Origin: Pontibacter pamirensis
GTDB lineage: Bacteria > Bacteroidota > Bacteroidia > Cytophagales > Hymenobacteraceae
Length of the DNA stretch: 64,000 bases
Assembly: GCF_010015475.1 (NCBI RefSeq)
Contig: NZ_SSNI01000003.1
Span: 124,001-188,000 of the forward strand
Reading direction: 5' to 3'
In this document: piece by piece, positions 45,530 through 54,729 of the stretch
How the letters are laid out: the number at the start of each line of letters is the position of its first letter
Position numbering within the stretch: the stretch's first letter is position 1
Program-made: the position numbers and the translations under genes
The notes under the pieces: model-generated
What the model saw: only the letters and a program-made list of their open reading frames with translations
Database searches by the model: none
Told to the model about the DNA's origin: nothing

Positions 45530-46003
45530 ATGAAAAAAAAGAAATCAGTCATCGACAAAGTCAGGAAAGACAAAAGTACAAAAACAGCGTACCGGAGAAG
45601 TATAGCTGCATCAGCAGCAGCAGGACTAGTGGATTTCAGCTTGATTTCCTTGCTCCAGCTAGGCTATTTCAGGAAACTCCCGGACTTTCCGGGAAAGGTG
45701 TTTAACACCGTTAAGGTAAACACCTCCAAAGATGCCGTGATGTTGGGGATGCCGGACGGTGTAATCAGTCTGGGAGGCTATGCCGTCACCATGCTGCTGG
45801 CCGTAGCAGGAGCCAGGTTTAAGAAACGCTCCCGTGTCTTAGACCTGGTGCTGGGTGCTGTCGTCTTGGGCCAGGCGGCCGGTGCTGCACAGTACCTCTA
45901 CAAAATGGCTTTCGTTCAGAAAAGGATTTGCGTCTATTGTGTGGCAGGCGCTGTCATTAATTTCGCTTCGTTGAAGCCAGCCTATCACCTGATCAGGAAG
46001 TAA
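45530..46003 (+). CDS. Vitamin K epoxide reductase-like membrane protein
   Basis: A 157-residue protein with four hydrophobic segments (about 28-48, 77-96, 103-122 and 133-150) after a very basic N-terminus. Near the end it has ICVYCVAGAVINFASLKPAY, where the CxxC is the redox motif of VKOR-family enzymes. The usual loop Cys pair of VKOR is absent, and these two Cys are the only ones in the protein. It would thus need a partner thiol. It follows arsM by 93 bp and may once have been co-transcribed with it. A role in thiol or arsenic chemistry is possible but unproven. Confidence 0.65.
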   Translation: MKKKKSVIDKVRKDKSTKTAYRRSIAASAAAGLVDFSLISLLQLGYFRKLPDFPGKVFNTVKVNTSKDAVMLGMPDGVISLGGYAVTMLLAVAGARFKKRSRVLDLVLGAVVLGQAAGAAQYLYKMAFVQKRICVYCVAGAVINFASLKPAYHLIRK

Positions 46004-46160
46004 CTGAAGGAAGACTTTCTGCTTCTCCTGCCTGGCCGGCAGCTTCCCGGAAGTTACCGAGGAGCGAACCAATAGGTGAAGCTTTTTCGCCTCTACCCTA
46101 CCGGCAAAACTCTGGCCCCTGTACCGCGTGCATTCTACCTGAATACAAAAGTAAAACACT

Positions 46161-46949
46161 ATGGACTTAAAAAATAAGAAAGTGCTCATAACAGGTGGCA
46201 GCGCCGGTATAGGAAAAGCCATTATAAAAGAATTGGTGAACCGGGGTGTGCAGGATATTGCCGTGATAGGAAGAAGAAAAGAGCCGCTGGAAGCGCTTCG
46301 AACAGACCTCTCTTCCGTTAACTTCCTCACCATCCAGGGAAATGTCGCCAAAAGTGACGATCTGGAGAAAGCCGTTTCGACTATATCAGAGGAATGGGGC
46401 GAGCTGGACATCCTGATAAACAACGCGGGAGTGGTTAGCGCCGGCTTGCTTGCCGAGCAGAGTGAGGAGGATATCATCAACCAAATCAACATCAACGTCA
46501 CCGGTCTCATTCTACTGACAAAGAAGGCGCTCCCCTTGCTGCAGAAAAGCAAGGAAGGAGCTATTATGAACTTATCCTCCGGCTTCGGGTACATTGCCAT
46601 GCCATTCTACAGCGTATATGCCGCTACAAAGGCGGCTGTCGGGCAGTTCTCCGATGCCATGAGGAGAGAGTTGCACCAGTACCCGCTTCACGTGATGACC
46701 GTCTACCCTTCCTCCACGGATACCGACATGATGACAACTGCCAACACAGGGGAAATGGATAGCCCTGAAGAAGTGGCTAGGATATCTGTTGAAGGTCTGC
46801 TGAGCAAGGAGATAAATGTGGTCTTTGGCGGCAAGGAAAGAGAGGATAGTATCAGAATGAACTTCCTAGAGCCAAGGAAAATGGATGAGTACGCCATCTC
46901 TAACTTTGAAGGTATGAGGGAAATGGCTAAAACCCACCGCTCTATGTAG
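46161..46949 (+). CDS. Short-chain dehydrogenase/reductase
   Basis: A 262-residue classical SDR. The Rossmann motif is LITGGSAGIGKAI (residues 10-22), followed by the NNAG motif in DILINNAGVV and the catalytic Ser/Tyr/Lys as LSSGFGYIAMPFYSVYAATKAAV. The length is usual. The C-terminal tail is longer than a minimal SDR and includes REDSIRMNFLEPRKMDEYA. The residues after the second strand (IGRRKE) favour NADP. Substrate unknown. It is followed by a very strong terminator. Confidence 0.88.
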   Translation: MDLKNKKVLITGGSAGIGKAIIKELVNRGVQDIAVIGRRKEPLEALRTDLSSVNFLTIQGNVAKSDDLEKAVSTISEEWGELDILINNAGVVSAGLLAEQSEEDIINQININVTGLILLTKKALPLLQKSKEGAIMNLSSGFGYIAMPFYSVYAATKAAVGQFSDAMRRELHQYPLHVMTVYPSSTDTDMMTTANTGEMDSPEEVARISVEGLLSKEINVVFGGKEREDSIRMNFLEPRKMDEYAISNFEGMREMAKTHRSM

Positions 46950-46976
46950 CGTTTGCTGTTTCTGTAAAACTTAAAT

Positions 46977-47025
46977 ATCGAAAAAGCCAGTTCCTTCATA
47001 AAATGAAGGAACTGGCTTTTTCGAT
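46977..47025 (+). terminator. Strong terminator after the SDR gene
   Basis: ATCGAAAAAGCCAGTTCCTT and its complement form a perfect 23-bp stem over AAA, with CTTTTT at the end of the stem. It can work in both directions. Confidence 0.9.
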
Positions 47026-47110
47026 ATAAATGCGGAACCGCAGAAGATGGCATCTAAAACCAAGTATGTTTTCTTTATGTCGAAAGCAACAAACACCAGA
47101 TTCCACTGTT

Positions 47111-47230
47111 TTAGAGGCTGTTTTGATTTAGCTCGCTTACCAAGGTCTCGGCATCAGTGTCTTCATAGAGGTAATTGTAAAACAGCTTCATTATCTGGAA
47201 GCGGTAGCCCAGCTCAATTGCCATTGTCAT
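47111..47230 (-). CDS. Possible small protein or gene fragment (39 residues)
   Basis: An ATG-to-TAA frame reads MTMAIELGYRFQIMKLFYNY, then LYEDTDAETLVSELNQNSL. The composition is protein-like (amphipathic helices, acidic patch). There is no neighbour on the same strand and no recognised family, so it may be the tail of a lost gene. Nothing else was seen in 47026-47349. Confidence 0.35.
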   Translation of the reverse strand: MTMAIELGYRFQIMKLFYNYLYEDTDAETLVSELNQNSL

Positions 47231-47349
47231 ACCCGATGATTATTTAAGAAGCTCAAGGATTCTTAGGTAGCAACAGAGCAATTTTCTGCCTGCTCCAAAA
47301 CTTTTAGCTCCAAAAAAAGTAAAGTCCCTAGAAGTAACCTAATAAATAT

Positions 47350-48180
47350 ATGAAGAGAAGCGAAGTCCTTATTCCATTTCAATACAAAAGAGTAAAAAAC
47401 AGGCTGTGCCTTTTTTTAATTTTTACTATCGGCCTGTCTGCCTGTGGCGGTGAAACGGAGACAGAAACAGTATCGGAAGAGCCAGTTGCAGCGGAAGCCG
47501 ATGCCGGTGCGGCAACAGAGTGGGACTATGAGAACACCAACTGGGAGCAAATCTCGGGGTCCGAGTGCCGGGCCAACGTGCAGTCTCCTGTCAACATTAA
47601 TACGCAGGAGGTGATTGAGGCGGAGCTTTCAGACATACAGTACGAGTATGAACCCTTCCCTATGAAGATCGTGGACAACGGGCACACGGTGCAGGTGTAT
47701 GGCACGGAGAACAGCTTTATCACGGTAGAGGGCAAGCGGTACCAGTTTATGCAGTTTCACTTCCACTATCCTTCTGAGCACACCATCGATGGGGAGCGAT
47801 ACCCGCTCGAGATGCATCTGGTGCACCAGGAGGAGGGCACGGGCAACCTGGCTGTGCTGGCCGTTTTCATAGAAGAAGGCACTACTGACAACCCTTTCCT
47901 GGAGAAGGTATTCACACAGATACCAGCTCAGAAGGAAGAGGAAGTGCAGACAGAAGTGCAATTAATGCTATCTGACTACATCCCTCCATCCCAGATTCAC
48001 TATACCTACATCGGCTCTCTGACCACGCCTCCTTGTACAGTGGGTGTGGACTGGTTAGTCTTCAGGGAACCCATACAGGCATCAGAGGAACAAATAGCCA
48101 GGTTCTCTGCATTGTATGCCAATAACGCGCGGCCTGTGCAACCCCTCAACAACAGAAGGGTACTGAAGACAGAAGAGTAG
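47350..48180 (+). CDS. Alpha-class carbonic anhydrase lipoprotein
   Basis: A 276-residue protein that interconverts carbon dioxide and bicarbonate. The lipoprotein signal ends in LSAC at Cys32. An acidic Glu/Thr-rich linker follows to about residue 55. The anhydrase domain has QSPVNI, then the zinc ligands His137 and His139 in QFHFHYPSEH and His156 in MHLVH, and later YIGSLTTPPCTVGVDWLVF. The set is complete, including Thr in SLTTPPC. It acts outside the cytoplasm. The signal and linker (NRLCLFLIF..CGGETETETV) resemble those of EF-hand copy D (NGLCLFLLA..CGGETEVAETEV). Confidence 0.93.
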   Translation: MKRSEVLIPFQYKRVKNRLCLFLIFTIGLSACGGETETETVSEEPVAAEADAGAATEWDYENTNWEQISGSECRANVQSPVNINTQEVIEAELSDIQYEYEPFPMKIVDNGHTVQVYGTENSFITVEGKRYQFMQFHFHYPSEHTIDGERYPLEMHLVHQEEGTGNLAVLAVFIEEGTTDNPFLEKVFTQIPAQKEEEVQTEVQLMLSDYIPPSQIHYTYIGSLTTPPCTVGVDWLVFREPIQASEEQIARFSALYANNARPVQPLNNRRVLKTEE

Positions 48181-48190
48181 TGTTCTCTTG

Positions 48191-48240
48191 TTCATGTGGC
48201 GATCGGCCGAGCCATAAGTCTCAGCCGATCGCCACATGAA
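48191..48240. repeat. Perfect 17-bp palindrome after the carbonic anhydrase gene
   Basis: TTCATGTGGCGATCGGC and GCCGATCGCCACATGAA flank 16 nt. No T-run follows, so it is either an unusual terminator or an extragenic palindrome. Confidence 0.75.
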
Positions 48241-48349
48241 GTTCTGTGCATGAAGCCGTTATAATCTTCCGCGTCAGCCTTCTGCCTGTACCACTTCTGG
48301 TGTCGCGTTCTCTTTTAAAAAACTCACCTTTGACTATATCTTGAACTTG

Positions 48350-48835
48350 TTTTTATGCAACCGCATGTGCTCACTAACTATTATGTCCGATATCTTGGCG
48401 TAGTGCTGCTTGACCTAGAATTTGGTGTCACCCAGCATCCGGCTCGCTGACTCGATAAGTATCCCGTTTGATAGTATGACGGTGGTGGCGAAGGCATGGC
48501 GGGCGAAATGGAAAGTCAGTGCCTTATTGATGCCGCACAGGCCGGCTATCTGTCTTTATTAGCCTCTATTGTCACCGGCTTCCCCTCCTGCAGGAGTTCC
48601 TGCTGAAATGCGTACACATTAAACCTGAGTATATCCAGGTACGCGTTTATTCTCCTAGCCTCCTCAGTATTCTCTTTTTTACGGCCTGAATCCACGGACC
48701 ATTTGCCGGGGTGAGATTACGGTATGCAGGTTTTAAACCGCTTTCCGCAGATGGTGACACGCAGGTAGATGGGCAGCAGGTTGTTGCTGGTGCTAAACTT
48801 TTATCGTAAAACAGGCTGCTGATTTTAGTGTCCAT
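48350..48835 (-). pseudogene. Tyrosine integrase remnant with internal deletion
   Basis: On the minus strand the first part encodes, with frameshifts, LLPIYLRVTICGKRFK, GKWSVDSGRKKENTEEARR and INAYLDILRFNVYAFQQELL, the arm-binding N-terminus of a Bacteroidota tyrosine recombinase. It jumps to INKALTFHFARHAFATTVIL, SNGILIESASRMLGD and then KQHYAKISD, the end of the catalytic domain with the HxxR and late Tyr. The core-binding and first catalytic segments are missing. A stop lies before KQHYAKISD. It marks a former mobile island. Confidence 0.82.
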
Positions 48836-49024
48836 TTTGGTTCCTCCTTTTACTGTTTAAGTTAAAAATCATTTGTAGGCTCCACAAGATGCACGAAACC
48901 TGTACATCTTTCTGAAAATCAAAGGGATACAGTAAATTCAAATACAAAGAATTCTTTTGGATTTTGGTAACCGAATTATACCCCTTAGGATGAAGAAAAA
49001 CTGAATGATTTAGCAGGGGCATAG

Positions 49025-49072
49025 AAAATCAAAAGCCCGTAAATCGTTGATTTACGGGCTTTTGATTTTTTT
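49025..49072. terminator. Bidirectional terminator hairpin
   Basis: AAAATCAAAAGCCCGTAAAT and its complement form a perfect 21-bp stem over GTT, followed by TTTTTTT on the plus strand. It has no clear gene on either side and may belong to the decayed integrase region. Confidence 0.75.
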
Positions 49073-49607
49073 GGTATCGCTACCAGCAGAGAGAGCGGGA
49101 TTTTAATTCGCCTAACTATTGCTTGCCAATCAGCACTTTACAAACAACAACATACGCTACTCACAGAATTACTAACTGCCTAAAGTTGTGCAATTTAGCT
49201 ACAAAGCTCACTATATAATGGTACGTCCTGCTCTTATATTTAGTAAGCAAATATTATCGGCATCAAAGAAACAGTATTTGAGAACTCCGTAGCTTTAGCT
49301 TAACTGCAAGGCAGGGTCAGTCAGTTCAAAAACGACATGACGATAATCATCTACGCCGGCACAAAGGGCTTTAAAACCAAGCTACATCCTGGACCTGAAG
49401 GCAGAACTGTCCGCCGTGGCTATAGCCGCATAAGTGAAGTACAGGGCTGTCCAGTAGAAAGGGCAGCCCCTTATACCTCACACTCTGTGATGCAGTACTT
49501 GTGGAAGGATTAAATTGAAAGTCCGCTTCCGTTGAAGGAGGCTTTGTTTTAAAACATGATTCCCTGTTCTTATTGAAGATTGTCTTTCTGTTTTAAAGTA
49601 CAAGTAC
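49073..49607. other. Intergenic region, nothing firm
   Basis: About 530 bp. One plus-strand frame near 49330-49430 (QFKNDMTIIIYAGTKGF) looks protein-like, but it is too short and degraded to name. A small stem lies near 49445-49480 (GGGCTGTCC and GGGCAGCCCC). Confidence 0.4.
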
Positions 49608-50651
49608 TTATAGCGATGCCATATCAATTACAAATCGGTACTTCACATCGCCTTTCAGCATGCGCTCATAAGCTTCATTGATATAGTCAATCGGGATAAC
49701 CTCTACATCCGACAGGATATTATGCTCGGCACAGTAGTCCAGCATTTCCTGGGTCTCTGCTATTCCCCCTATCAATGAGCCGGCAATGCGGCGACGGCCG
49801 AATATCAGGGTGGCGGCATGCAGTTCGGGTGCCTCCGGCGGAACGCCCAGCAGTATCATGGTACCGTCGCGGCGCAACAGGCTGGCGTACATGTCCAGGC
49901 TTACTTTCGCCGAGACCGTATTGATGATGAAATCAAATGAGTTTCTTACTTCCTCTAAAGCCTTTGGGTCTTTAGTGACCACAAACCTGTGTGCTCCCAA
50001 ACTCCTGGCATCTGCCTCCTTTTCCGGTGAGGTGCTTAACACTGTAACCTCGGCGCCCATAGAGGCGGCTAGCTTCACAGCCATGTGACCCAATCCTCCC
50101 AGGCCTACCACTGCCAGTGTATGCCCTTTCCCCACCTTCCACTCGCGGAGCGGGGAATAGGTCGTGATACCGGCGCATAGCAGCGGCGCAACACGCGCCA
50201 GGTCCTGGTCTTCCCGTATCTTAAGCACAAAGTCTTCCCGCACAATGATGCGGTTCGAGTAGCCGCCATAGGTCGGTGTGTCTAAGCCGGGTTCCGGGCT
50301 GTTGTAGGTTCCGGTGAACCCCACTTCACAATACTGTTCCAGGCCCTCCGAGCAGCTGGAGCAGGAGCGGCAGGAATCCACCATACAGCCCACGCCAGCC
50401 GTTTCGCCCACCTCAAACTTGTTTACATGCTCTCCCACTTGAACGATCCGCCCCACTATCTCATGGCCAGGCACGACGGGGTACGAGGCCCCACCCCACT
50501 CGCTTCTGACAGTATGCAGGTCTGAGTGGCAGACACCGCAGAATATTATCTCTAGCATCACATCGTGCGCCCCAACGTCACGGCGTTCAAAATCATAAGG
50601 CGCTAACGGCTGAACAGGATCGTAAGCGGCATATCCCTTTGCTGAAATCAT
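49608..50651 (-). CDS. Zinc-dependent alcohol dehydrogenase, cinnamyl-alcohol type
   Basis: A 347-residue medium-chain dehydrogenase that should reduce aldehydes with NADP(H). The catalytic zinc site is FCGVCHSDLH (Cys38/Cys41 region) with GHE at residues 62-64. The structural zinc is held by Cys94, Cys97, Cys100 and Cys108 in DSCRSCSSCSEGLEQYC. The nucleotide-binding motif is VVGLGGLGHMAVK. The residues STSPEKE after the second strand suggest NADP. This pattern is that of the YahK/cinnamyl-alcohol group. It is a single gene. Confidence 0.92.
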   Translation of the reverse strand: MISAKGYAAYDPVQPLAPYDFERRDVGAHDVMLEIIFCGVCHSDLHTVRSEWGGASYPVVPGHEIVGRIVQVGEHVNKFEVGETAGVGCMVDSCRSCSSCSEGLEQYCEVGFTGTYNSPEPGLDTPTYGGYSNRIIVREDFVLKIREDQDLARVAPLLCAGITTYSPLREWKVGKGHTLAVVGLGGLGHMAVKLAASMGAEVTVLSTSPEKEADARSLGAHRFVVTKDPKALEEVRNSFDFIINTVSAKVSLDMYASLLRRDGTMILLGVPPEAPELHAATLIFGRRRIAGSLIGGIAETQEMLDYCAEHNILSDVEVIPIDYINEAYERMLKGDVKYRFVIDMASL

Positions 50652-51196
50652 AGTTTTGTTTTGTTGATGTATGTTTAGAAAAACGGTAACAGGTCAGGAT
50701 TGTTTATGCCAGAAGCTAAATCAGCACAAAAAAGTGCGCCCTAGGATTCGTTCCCATTGACGCTGACCTCCTTCAGGACTCCTGGAAGCAACAGCCAGGT
50801 CCGCCCTTCTATAGTAAGTATTTGTCAGCTAAAAGAATCAGGCAGCACCTGGAATAGTTAACCCTGGCAAATAGACCAGACTTGAAATAGGCAAGGAGCT
50901 ATTCATGAAGATCAAGTAATAAAGTATGTCAGGGACAAATTAAATGCATTACCAAGAAAGCTAATAAGTTAGAATAAGTGTGCTTATTTGTTGCTACGGA
51001 TGAGTATCGAAACAATGAAAACTCTCCTGTTCTGAAGAGAGCCTTCTTTGTTTTGATATTAAAATCTTCAATTTTTAGCCATTCTTTTACACCGAGCCTG
51101 ATGTTGGGAGTTCATATCCTCTAGAAAAAGACTATCTCTTTAAATCTAGGCTCTACTTGACATACGTCCATATATAAGCTGTTACATATGAAAATT
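50652..51196. other. Intergenic region, one weak hairpin
   Basis: About 545 bp holding the promoter of the alcohol dehydrogenase near 50652-50800. A weak minus-strand terminator (CTCTC..GAGAG then TTTTC) lies near 51012-51045 and could end the SDR transcript. Nothing else was seen. Confidence 0.45.
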
Positions 51197-52264
51197 TTAA
51201 GGAATCAATCGATCTTCCTGTAGTTGCTCAAACAGCTCAAAGAATGAATCTTCTGTACTCTGGTATACAGGAAAGCCCAGCTTTCGGCTCTTGGACATGT
51301 CCGTCATGACTTCAATGGGACGCCCTAAATCCAGGTCGGTGTGCCAGGGTGAGGCCAGCTTGTTTAAATCAGGCTCGGCCAAACCATTCCGCTCCGCAAT
51401 CTCACGCCATATCGGGGCATCATTTGCTGTTTCAGCTTCCAACGGATGAATGGTACCGTCAAAGCCTAAGTGTTCAATTCCAAACCAATTAGCTATGCGC
51501 TTCCACAGCCATTTCCAACGGAAATAATCTCCGTTAACCACATTGAAGGCTTCGTTACGGGCTGCTTCCGTGGTGGCTGCCCATACCAGGTGTTTGGCCA
51601 GGACCCGGGCATCAGTCACATCGGAAAGCCCGTTCCATTGCGCGTCAGAACCGGGCCAGCGGAAAGGACGTCCCGCCTCTTTGCAAATAGTGGCATAGAC
51701 CGCCAGGGTAGTTCCCAGGTTCATCATGTTGCCTACTGCTTTGCCAATCACCGTGTGCGGCCGATGGATGCTCCAGGTGAAGCCATCTCGGGCAGCGGCG
51801 GCATACACCTCATCCTCCTGGGCATAATAAAAATTCTCTATATCCAGTCGGGGCTGTTCCTCACGCAGAGGGGTTTGGGGCAGGAATCCATCCTTGGCAT
51901 ATGCTTCGAAGGGCCCCAGGTAATGCTTCAGGCCTGTGACCAAGGCTACGTGCTCCACCGTTTTCTTAGGCGACAGAGCACTTAGCAGATTGCGGACCAT
52001 GGCGGCGTTCACCCTGATGTTTTCGGCTTCGGTTTCCGTGCGCATCCAACTGGTGATAAACACGTGCGTGGGATTAACCGTTGCTAAAGCTGCCTGCAGA
52101 CGTTCCGGCTGCAGCAAATCGGCCGCAACAGGTTGTAGGTTCGCTACATCCTGCTTCGGGTTGCGGGCCAGGCCGTAGGTGGTCCATCCCTGGGAAATCA
52201 GCTCCTGGGCAAGATTGCTTCCGGTGATGCCACTTGCGCCAACTACTAATGCTATTTTTTCCAT
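51197..52264 (-). CDS. PRISE-like short-chain reductase
   Basis: A 355-residue extended SDR. It begins ALVVGASGITGSNLAQEL (NADP-binding) and has GLARNPK after the second strand. The catalytic region is NFYYAQEDEVYAAA, the NFYYxxED motif of the progesterone 5-beta-reductase/iridoid synthase-like (PRISE) group, with WSIHRPHTVIG following. PRISE enzymes reduce activated C=C bonds of enones. The bacterial substrate is unknown. The Tyr/Lys pair of classical SDRs is replaced as in PRISE proteins. It is read on the same strand as the redox genes to its right, about 230 bp from the next. Confidence 0.82.
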   Translation of the reverse strand: MEKIALVVGASGITGSNLAQELISQGWTTYGLARNPKQDVANLQPVAADLLQPERLQAALATVNPTHVFITSWMRTETEAENIRVNAAMVRNLLSALSPKKTVEHVALVTGLKHYLGPFEAYAKDGFLPQTPLREEQPRLDIENFYYAQEDEVYAAAARDGFTWSIHRPHTVIGKAVGNMMNLGTTLAVYATICKEAGRPFRWPGSDAQWNGLSDVTDARVLAKHLVWAATTEAARNEAFNVVNGDYFRWKWLWKRIANWFGIEHLGFDGTIHPLEAETANDAPIWREIAERNGLAEPDLNKLASPWHTDLDLGRPIEVMTDMSKSRKLGFPVYQSTEDSFFELFEQLQEDRLIP

Positions 52265-52492
52265 AATTCCATCGCGTGTTAATTCGTGCCATTTTTACTA
52301 TGAAGGCACAAAGGATGATTTTGTTTAATCTATACGGTTCCGATATTTAGGGTCTTAGTTCCTTCTGGTTTTTTTTCACTACCGCCCCCACGGTCCTTCC
52401 TCCTTGGTTGCCTGTTTACATATGAAGGCCATTTCAAGTCGCAAGGACTTACGTGTGCGGCAAGCAAGAGCAATTGAAAATAGCTATTGCGC

Positions 52493-53239
52493 CTACCTCA
52501 GATTACCTGCGGCAGCCGAACGGTTTAAGGCAACTAATTCTTCATTTGAAGGGAAGGTTTTGGAATTCATTATTTTGTCCATTATGTAATCCCTTATAGC
52601 AGGGGCTTTTCCTTTTTGTGCGTTAGCAAGTGCCAGTTTAATTTCTGCTGCATTTAGTTCTGTACAGTAGGCAGGAGTTCCTGGTTCCTGTCTCCATGAT
52701 TGGGCAAGGCTTCCCCCGTCAACGGTATCGAAACCTGACTGGTCAACCAGTTCAGCAGCTACTTTTTTATGGCCCTCGTTATCGCCAGCTACTGAAATAG
52801 CTATTCTTCCTTCCTCACCCGCGGCTTTCCCTTTGTGTTTGAGGGTATACTCCAAAATATTGTTGAACACCTTAATAACCGGTCTTCCCAATGTCTCGGA
52901 TATATATTCACTTTCAGTCTTCCCTTCCAAGCCCGGCAGTTCCCCATCGCGCAGGGGATAGTAATTGGAGGTATCCATAATGATTACATCCTCAGGTACG
53001 TCTTGAAGTAAACTTTTCGACAGGTCTTTATAGACTTTAAAGGGGATGGAAAAAATGATGACCTCCACATCTTTAACCACCTCCTGTATGGTTGCAGCCG
53101 CTGCTCCCAAACTTGCAGCTATTTTTTGGAGTTCGGACATACCTCTGGTGTTGGTGACTTTTACCTGATGCCCTGTGGCAGACAGTTTTTTTGCAAGGGT
53201 GCTACCAATAGCACCGGTGCCAATGATTCCTATTTTCAT
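52493..53239 (-). CDS. F420-dependent NADP reductase-like protein
   Basis: A 248-residue Rossmann-fold protein. It starts MKIGIIGTGAIGSTLAKKL, with VTNTRG after the second strand, followed by a Val/Ile-rich core (VEVIIFSIPFKVYKDL, DVIIMDTSNYYP) typical of F420-dependent NADP oxidoreductases. The C-terminal half contains VIKVFNNILEYTL and GFDTVDGGSLAQSWRQEPGTP. The organism type does not normally use F420, so NADP with another partner is more likely. It is downstream of the decayed monooxygenase genes on the same strand, 17 bp after the last remnant. Confidence 0.78.
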   Translation of the reverse strand: MKIGIIGTGAIGSTLAKKLSATGHQVKVTNTRGMSELQKIAASLGAAAATIQEVVKDVEVIIFSIPFKVYKDLSKSLLQDVPEDVIIMDTSNYYPLRDGELPGLEGKTESEYISETLGRPVIKVFNNILEYTLKHKGKAAGEEGRIAISVAGDNEGHKKVAAELVDQSGFDTVDGGSLAQSWRQEPGTPAYCTELNAAEIKLALANAQKGKAPAIRDYIMDKIMNSKTFPSNEELVALNRSAAAGNLR

Positions 53240-53256
53240 ATTATTTTATTGAATGA

Positions 53257-53586
53257 TTAAAGTATGGCCGACGAGGCCTTTGTTTTGGTTCCTGAAAGCC
53301 ATTCTGGTAGGGCAGTCCTAAATGTTCCCGAAGCGTGGAGCCGATATATTCTGTTCGCAGTAAACCTTTTTTTTGCAGGATAGGCACTACCTGCTCCACA
53401 GAAATCCGTCAGAAAGAAGTCGTCTGGTTTGGCTTTTTCGGCCAACTGCGCCGCTTTAATGTAGACGTCCTCGTTGATGAAGGCAGCTGCGTCTTCCCCA
53501 GGCCAGCGCCACCCGCCCTGCTCAATGCCCTGCCCACTGGCCAGCTGCGTGATGATGTGCATCTGTCTGCTTTTATCTTTATTCAC
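53257..53586 (-). pseudogene. Luciferase-like monooxygenase relic, internal deletion
   Basis: From the ATG the frame reads [52 protein letters not shown], the N-terminus of an NtaA/SnaA/DszA-type flavin monooxygenase. It then shifts. In another frame the 3' part encodes [20 protein letters not shown] and [10 protein letters not shown], the C-terminus of the same family. About 350 residues between them are missing. The relic lies directly after a second decayed monooxygenase and before the F420-type reductase gene. Confidence 0.78.
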
Positions 53587-53604
53587 GATATTCAGTTCGT
53601 TCGT

Positions 53605-54729
53605 TTACGCTGTCTTTCTGAAAGCTGGCTTGGGCAACTCTAAATTACCTCTAAGTGTATCGGCTTCGTACTCCGTTCGGAATATGCCGCGTTCCTGCAA
53701 AATAGGCACGACCAACTCTATAAATCCCGCAAGCCGTGGGGATGGTCCTGACGGAGTATCAACATATCTATTGCTCCCTGATCATACCATTGCTGCACCT
53801 GATCTGCCACTTTTTCGGCTGAACCAAAAAATAGTGGACGAGAGAGGCTGGTATTGGGAATGAACCGCAACAGTTCCATGTATTTTTCCTGCGCTTCCTG
53901 CTCTGTGCTGCCAACGATTGGATTTTGTGAGACGGACACGATAAAATCTTCCGGTCTTCTGCCTTTTACAACTAATTGTTTTCTTAATTCGTCCGCAATT
54001 GCCACTGTTTCCTCCAGTGTGCTGCCATGGGTAAACACACCGTCTGTATAGCTTGTGGCGTGGTCCATGAACGTTTGCGACCTACCTGCTGTATATAACA
54101 CCGGCCGGCCCTGAACGGAACGGCTGAGATTCAATGGCCCTTCTACCGCAAAATATTTTCCCCGGTAATTTACCTTATGCATTTTCAGCGGATTCAAAAT
54201 AAGCCACTTTCTTTATACCGGATAAAAGCATCATCTTCGTAGGTGTCCCACAACCCCACCCCGATTTCCATAAATTCTTTATTCATGGGGTATTGGTCTG
54301 ACTTGCCGAGATGACCACGACTAAAGTTGACCATGCCTCCCGGGTTAGAGGTAATGGCATTCAAGGACGCACGGCCTTTGCTTATTTTGTCCAGCGACAG
54401 GATTTGCCGGGCAACACTATAAGGATCGGCATAGGAAGTGGAAACAGTAGCCGAAAGCCCTATTTTTTTAGTGTGCATACTGATGGCAGACATGACGGAA
54501 ACACCTTCAAACATGCTCAGGTAATGCGGGATATTTCCCGGACCTACATGGCTCACGTCGACCAAAAAGAGCGTATCAAACTTTGCTGATTCTGCCAGTA
54601 TAGCCTGTTTGATGTAAAAATCAATATTTTCATTGGCATCAGCAGGCATATCCGGATGCTGCCAGCCCACATGATTCCTTCCCAGACCATCAATATTGGC
54701 GGCAAGCTTTAACTTTTTTTATGCTTCAT
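53605..54729 (-). pseudogene. Luciferase-like monooxygenase with frameshifts
   Basis: The minus strand encodes a nearly full NtaA/SnaA/DszA-type flavin monooxygenase in pieces. The ATG at 54729 is followed by an A-run that is one base short, so KKLKLAANIDGLGRNHVGWQ lies in another frame. The central piece ends near 54194 at RYKESGLF with a shift. The next (54197-53718) reads MHKVNYRGKYFAVEGPLNLS and GRPVLYTAGRS. The last shifts near 53735 to [20 protein letters not shown]. Three shifts make it inactive. The ATG overlaps the TGA of the preceding monooxygenase gene (ATGA), so it was once translationally coupled. Confidence 0.82.

Noticed and set aside
47026..47110. Possible further coding sequence after the SDR terminator
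   Set aside because: Frames are short and include the terminator stem read as protein.
49330..49430. QFKNDMTIIIYAGTKGF, which faintly recalls a piece of ATP synthase alpha
   Set aside because: The match covers few residues, with no start, and the flanks do not continue the family.
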